In this document: positions 5,219 through 8,364 of the stretch, in pieces
How positions within the stretch are numbered: the first letter of the stretch is position 1
How the letters are laid out: each line of letters starts with the position of its first letter
Assembly (NCBI GenBank): GCA_030604165.1
Contig: JAUVWK010000108.1
Coordinates: 1 to 8,364 of the forward strand
Length of the DNA stretch: 8,364 bases
Direction of reading: 5' to 3'
DNA from: Alphaproteobacteria bacterium
GTDB lineage: Bacteria; Pseudomonadota; Alphaproteobacteria; UBA828
Made by a program: the position numbers and the translations under genes
Notes under the pieces: model-generated
What the model was told of the DNA's origin: nothing
The model's database searches: none
Seen by the model: only the letters and a program-made list of their open reading frames with translations

Positions 5219-7048
5219 ATGGCGTGGCAAAGAAAGATATTGCGGGTCGATCTGACGGCCGGGATCTGTACGGCGGAACCCCTCAACATGGAATGGGCGG
5301 CCCAGTATTTGGGACAGCGCGGTCTGGCCAGCAAATATCTGGCGGAAGAGATGGACCCCAAGGCGGACGCGCTCTCGCCCGAGAACCGGCTGATCTTCGC
5401 CACCGGACCGCTGACCGGCACCGCCGCGCCCACCGGCGGGCGTTATTCGGTAATCACCAAGGGCGCCTTGACCGGCGCCATCGCCTGTTCGAACTCCGGC
5501 GGCTATTTCGGCGCCGAGCTCAAGCTGGCCGGTTGGGACATGATCATTTTCAAAGGCAAGGCACCGAAGCCGGTCTACCTCTGGATCGCCGACGATCGGG
5601 CCGAGCTGCGCGATGCCGAAGGCTTTATCTGGGGCAAGTCGGTCTGGGAGGCCGAAGCCCTGATCAAGGCGCGCCACCAGGATCCGCAGATCAAGATCGC
5701 CTCGATCGGCCGCGCCGGCGAGAACCTCGTGCGTTACGCCTGCGTCATGAACGATTTGGACCGGGCCGCCGGACGCTCCGGCGTCGGTACCGTGATGGGG
5801 TCGAAGAACCTCAAGGCGATTGCCGTGCGCGGTACCAAGGGGGTCGCGGTGGAGGATCCGAAGGCGTTCCTGGCGGCGGTAACCCGGGCGCGGGAATTGC
5901 TGGGCGCCAGTGAGGTCCGCGACGATCTGGCAAAAAATGGCACGCAATCCATGATGGACGTGACCCAGGCGTTTGGCAGCTTGCCGACCCGCAACAACCG
6001 AGACGTACAATTCGAAGGCGTGGAAAAACTCAACGCCGCGGCGATGGCCACGCGGCGGCGCACCGACGGGCGCGCCAACCTGATCACCAACAAGGCCTGT
6101 TTTGCCTGCACGATCGGCTGCGGGCGGGTCGTGCGCATGGACCCGACGCACTTTGCCGCCGCCGGCAAGGATCGTTATCTGACGGCCTCGGGCGGGCTCG
6201 AGTACGAGTCCGGTTATGCCCTCGGGCCCATGGTCGGTGTCGACGACATCGACGCCGCGACCTACGCCAATTTCGTTTGCAACGAGCAGGGCATGGACCC
6301 CATCTCGTTCGGTTCCACGGTCGCCGCGGCCATGGAGCTCTATGAGACCGGTGCGATTACCGACGCCGAGACCGGCGGTATCCCCTATGTCTTCGGCTCG
6401 GCCGAGGCGCTCGTCAACGCCGCCGATCTGACCGGGAGCGGCGAGGGCTTTGGCAAGGACCTCGGTCTTGGCTCCAAGCGGCTTTGCGAAAAATACGGCC
6501 ATCCCGAGTTCGCCATGGTGGTGAAGGGCCAGGAGTTTCCCGGCTATGACGGGCGGGCGATGCAGGGCATGGCGCTGGCCTATGCCACCAGCAATCGCGG
6601 CGCCTGTCACTTGCGGGCCGACCCCTACGAGGACGATTTCTCCGGCGGCAAGCTCGAAGGCAAGGCCAAGATCGTCAAGACCACCGAGGATCAGAACACG
6701 GTGGTCGACGCCACGGGCTTGTGCGCCTTTACCATGATGATCTGGAGCCTGGAAGAGGTCGCCAGCCAGCTAGACGCCGCGTGCGAGGGCGATTGGACAG
6801 TCGAACGCCTGCGCGATACCGGCGAGCGCATCTGGAACTTGGAGCGACGCTTCAACCTGGCTGCCGGGTTCACCGCCGCCGATGACACGCTGCCCAAGCG
6901 AATTCTCAAAGAGGCGGCGAATAGCGGCTCCGGCAAAGGCAAGGTCGCCGAGCTTAGCAAGATGCTGCCCGACTATTATGAGCAGCGCGGTTGGGACCCG
7001 GACGGCGTGCCCACCACACAGACCTTGCAGCGTCTCGGCATTGGATGA
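5219..7048 (+). CDS. aor: Aldehyde:ferredoxin oxidoreductase, tungsten-containing (AOR family)
   Basis: A cytoplasmic 609-residue enzyme, full length for the family (about 600-620). AORs oxidise aldehydes to carboxylic acids, or reduce acids in reverse, passing electrons from a tungsten bis-pterin through a [4Fe-4S] cluster. The N-terminal domain has typical segments (ILRVDLTAG; FATGPLTGTAAPTGGRYSV; CSNSGGYFGAELKLAGWD; GRSGVGTVMGSKNLKAIAVRG). Cluster ligands are present: Cys294-x2-Cys297-x3-Cys301 (CFACTIGC) and Cys502. The second pterin motif DxxGLC is intact at 497-502 (DATGLC); the first, usually DxxGLD, reads NEQGMD at 355-360, so the first Asp is Asn. Glu328/Glu330 in LEYESGYALGP and His464 in SNRGACHLRA match the region and residue types of the known active-site Glu and His. 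No signal peptide. It overlaps the next gene as ATGA. No ferredoxin-like subunit gene (AorA of the multi-subunit bacterial enzyme) lies beside it. Physiological aldehyde unknown. Confidence 0.97.
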   Translation: MAWQRKILRVDLTAGICTAEPLNMEWAAQYLGQRGLASKYLAEEMDPKADALSPENRLIFATGPLTGTAAPTGGRYSVITKGALTGAIACSNSGGYFGAELKLAGWDMIIFKGKAPKPVYLWIADDRAELRDAEGFIWGKSVWEAEALIKARHQDPQIKIASIGRAGENLVRYACVMNDLDRAAGRSGVGTVMGSKNLKAIAVRGTKGVAVEDPKAFLAAVTRARELLGASEVRDDLAKNGTQSMMDVTQAFGSLPTRNNRDVQFEGVEKLNAAAMATRRRTDGRANLITNKACFACTIGCGRVVRMDPTHFAAAGKDRYLTASGGLEYESGYALGPMVGVDDIDAATYANFVCNEQGMDPISFGSTVAAAMELYETGAITDAETGGIPYVFGSAEALVNAADLTGSGEGFGKDLGLGSKRLCEKYGHPEFAMVVKGQEFPGYDGRAMQGMALAYATSNRGACHLRADPYEDDFSGGKLEGKAKIVKTTEDQNTVVDATGLCAFTMMIWSLEEVASQLDAACEGDWTVERLRDTGERIWNLERRFNLAAGFTAADDTLPKRILKEAANSGSGKGKVAELSKMLPDYYEQRGWDPDGVPTTQTLQRLGIG

Positions 7049-7290
7049 AGGTCAAGGTCGAGTTCATAGCGATCGAGCGCCCTAAATCCGGGTCCGCCGA
7101 CAACGGCGAGACCATCGAAGTCGCGAACGGCGCAGCCGTGTCGGAGGCGCTTCTGTCGCTCAATTTGGGGCGTACGACGTCGTTTTTGACCCTGGTCAAC
7201 GGTGACCCGGTCCCGCCAGAAGAGCGCGCGAACACCCGGCTCAAGGAGGGCGATACGCTTTGCCTGTTCCGGCCGCTCAAGGGCGGTTGA
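7045..7290 (+). CDS. ThiS/MoaD-family ubiquitin-like sulfur-carrier protein
   Basis: A small cytoplasmic protein of 81 residues. The ATG at 7045 overlaps the AOR stop (ATGA) and gives the typical opening strand MKVKVEFIAIERP; a longer upstream frame that begins inside AOR is not needed. Beta-grasp features are visible: the Glu-Thr-Ile-Glu-Val turn, the alpha-helix starting AAVSEALLSLNL, LVNGDPVPP, and LKEGDTLCLFRPLKGG at the end. The C-terminal Gly-Gly is the hallmark of members that are adenylated and thiocarboxylated to donate sulfur, as in molybdopterin or tungstopterin dithiolene formation. Tight coupling to AOR suggests a dedicated role in supplying or inserting the pterin cofactor, a known association for AOR genes. 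Its partner adenylyltransferase (MoeB/ThiF-like) and MoaE are not in the window. The function is inferred from family and neighbour; it could instead serve another sulfur-transfer path. Confidence 0.88.
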   Translation: MKVKVEFIAIERPKSGSADNGETIEVANGAAVSEALLSLNLGRTTSFLTLVNGDPVPPEERANTRLKEGDTLCLFRPLKGG

Positions 7291-7320
7291 GAGGCGGGGC
7301 CCAGCCACCCGCGCCAGATC

Positions 7321-7338
7321 GGCGCCTGGTTAGGCGTC
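7321..7338. terminator. Possible hairpin at the convergent junction of the MoaD-like and oxidoreductase genes
   Basis: GGCGCCT and AGGCGTC form a 7-bp stem (one G-T wobble) around the loop GGTT, 30 bases past the MoaD-like stop and overlapping the stop codon of the opposing gene at 7330-7332. A hairpin between convergent genes often acts as a shared terminator, but no T-run follows on either strand, so this is a weak call. Confidence 0.25.
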
Positions 7339-8364
7339 TTCGGAGCCCGATAGATCCCGATGAATCGTCTCCGCGGCGTCCTTGCCGGCGCCCGCGGCGA
7401 GAATCACCGTGGCGGCACCGGTAACCACGTCGCCGCCGGCATAGACCCGGCGGCGCGAGGTCTTGCCGGTCTTCTCGTCGGCGATCAGGCAGCCCCATTT
7501 ATTGGTCTCCAGCCCTGCGGTGCTCTTCAGGAGCAGGGGATTCGGCGAGTTGCCGATCGACAGCACCACACTGTCCACCGGGATCACGAACTCCGAGCCC
7601 TCGATCGCAACCGGTCGCGCGCGCCCCGATTCGTCGGGTTCGCCCAGCTCCATGCGTTGGCACCTGAGCCCGGTAACCCAGCCTTCATTGTTGCCCAGGA
7701 CCTCGATGGGATTGGTCAACCAGTGGAACTCGACGCCTTCCTGGGTGGCGTGATGGTACTCCTCGACGCGCGCGGTCATCTCGGTCTCGCTGCGCCGGTA
7801 GACGATAAGCCCTTCCTCGGCGCCCATGCGCAGCGACGAGCGTATCGTGTCCATCGCCGTGTTGCCGGCGCCGATGACCGCGACCCGCTTGCCCGCCTTG
7901 ATCGGGGTGTCGGCGTTGGGAAAATCATAGGCCCGCATGAGGTTGATGCGGGTCAGGAACTCGTTGGCCGAATACACGCCGTTGAGGTTCTCGCCCGGTA
8001 TCCCGAGGAATTTCGGCAAGCCGGCGCCGGTGCCGACGAAGACCGCGGCAAAGCCCATGTCATCGAAGAGCTGGTCGAGGGTGAGGGTCTTACCGATGAT
8101 GACGTTGCAGACGATTTCGACGCCGCGGCGCTCGAGGATGGCGATTTCCCAGTCGAGGATCGCATTGGGTAGGCGGAATTCCGGGATGCCGTAGCGCAAC
8201 ACTCCGCCCGCGGCGTGCAGGCCCTCGTAGACGGTCACCGGGTAGCCCATCCGTGCCAGCTCGCCGGCACAGACCAAGCCGGCCGGGCCCGAGCCGATCA
8301 CCGCGACCCGCTCGGCGCGCCACGGCGGCGTGCCGTTCTCGGTCGCCGGCTGGGCGCGCTCCCA
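7330..8364 (-). CDS. GltA/NfnB-type FAD- and NAD(P)-dependent oxidoreductase (5' end outside window)
   Basis: C-terminal 344 residues of a flavoprotein related to glutamate synthase small subunit (GltD), the homotetrameric GltA and NfnB/sulfide dehydrogenase alpha. The frame is open to the window edge. It includes a DWERA-like tail (WERAQ) and RVAVIGSGPAGL, the first Rossmann FAD motif; a GTG inside the latter at 8301 is not the real start. A second nucleotide-binding motif, VAVIGAGNTAMD, is followed by VYRRSETEMTAR, typical of the NADPH site. Near the end is YAGGDVVTGAATVILAAGAGKDAAETI-like sequence (AGGDVVTGAATV, then AAGAGKDAA), the C-terminal FAD motif. Family members carry an N-terminal Cys-rich domain with [4Fe-4S] clusters, expected just outside. 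It converges on the AOR/MoaD-like pair with a 39-base gap. Plausible role: passing electrons between ferredoxin or AOR and NAD(P); true glutamate synthase activity would need a partner large subunit not seen here. Confidence 0.92.
   Translation of the reverse strand, partial: WERAQPATENGTPPWRAERVAVIGSGPAGLVCAGELARMGYPVTVYEGLHAAGGVLRYGIPEFRLPNAILDWEIAILERRGVEIVCNVIIGKTLTLDQLFDDMGFAAVFVGTGAGLPKFLGIPGENLNGVYSANEFLTRINLMRAYDFPNADTPIKAGKRVAVIGAGNTAMDTIRSSLRMGAEEGLIVYRRSETEMTARVEEYHHATQEGVEFHWLTNPIEVLGNNEGWVTGLRCQRMELGEPDESGRARPVAIEGSEFVIPVDSVVLSIGNSPNPLLLKSTAGLETNKWGCLIADEKTGKTSRRRVYAGGDVVTGAATVILAAGAGKDAAETIHRDLSGSEDA

Noticed and set aside
5138..6610. 490-codon minus-strand ORF opposite AOR
   Set aside because: Long only because codon bias in AOR avoids stops on the complementary frame; the AOR strand has full-length homology and all cofactor motifs.
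6991..7044. Earlier in-frame start for the MoaD-like protein
   Set aside because: The additional 18 residues lie inside AOR and precede the typical MKVKVEF opening strand; the ATGA-coupled ATG at 7045 fits better.
8299..8301. GTG as start of the GltA/NfnB-like gene
   Set aside because: It falls inside the FAD-binding motif RVAVIGSGPAG, and the frame continues upstream to the window edge with family-like sequence.
1..8364. CRISPR arrays, tRNA/rRNA genes, insertion sequences or attachment sites
   Set aside because: No regular short repeats with spacers, no cloverleaf-like segment in the small gaps, no transposase frame and no terminal inverted repeats were seen; nearly every base is in a metabolic or transport gene.

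Overview
The window looks like a GC-rich (about 60% or more by eye) proteobacterial chromosome segment. Gene content and protein style (Tat-exported PotD-like binding protein, Lrp-type regulator, COG0687-type transporter) suggest an alphaproteobacterium. This is inferred from gene style and not proven. Coding density is very high: there is no gene-free stretch over 300 bases, and three junctions are 4-base ATGA stop/start overlaps.

Layout. Leftward from about 4257 runs a minus-strand gene set: a 435-residue protein made of three tandem RidA/YjgF domains (2950-4257); a Tat-exported PotD-type substrate-binding protein (1693-2853); a PotA-type ABC ATPase (611-1696); and the first part of a PotB-type permease that leaves the window at base 1. 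The second permease normally expected lies outside. Divergent from this set, on the plus strand, is an Lrp/AsnC-family regulator (about 4427-5074). A 144-base leader region follows it, holding two GC hairpins and a possible 22-codon ORF. Next come a tungsten-type aldehyde:ferredoxin oxidoreductase (5219-7048) and a translationally coupled ThiS/MoaD-like small protein ending in Gly-Gly (7045-7290). Converging from the right on the minus strand is the C-terminal three quarters or so of a GltA/NfnB-type FAD/NAD(P) oxidoreductase (7330 to beyond 8364).

How the genes may work together. The transporter family imports polyamines and related amines or opine-like compounds. Rid-family proteins handle reactive enamine/imine intermediates of amine and amino-acid catabolism. 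The AOR oxidises aldehydes to acids using a tungstopterin and a [4Fe-4S] cluster. The GltA/NfnB-like flavoprotein could connect its low-potential electrons to NAD(P). Together they suggest an uptake-and-oxidation module (amine, then imine/aldehyde, then acid) under one local Lrp-type regulator. The pathway, its substrate and the regulatory link are inferences.

The most unusual items are the single-chain triple Rid protein, in which the usual substrate-binding Arg seems absent from all three units and the catalytic Glu from the middle one; the compact divergent control region, where a 15-base perfect dyad sits between overlapping back-to-back promoters; and the coupling of an AOR to a ThiS/MoaD-like protein next to a GltA-like reductase.
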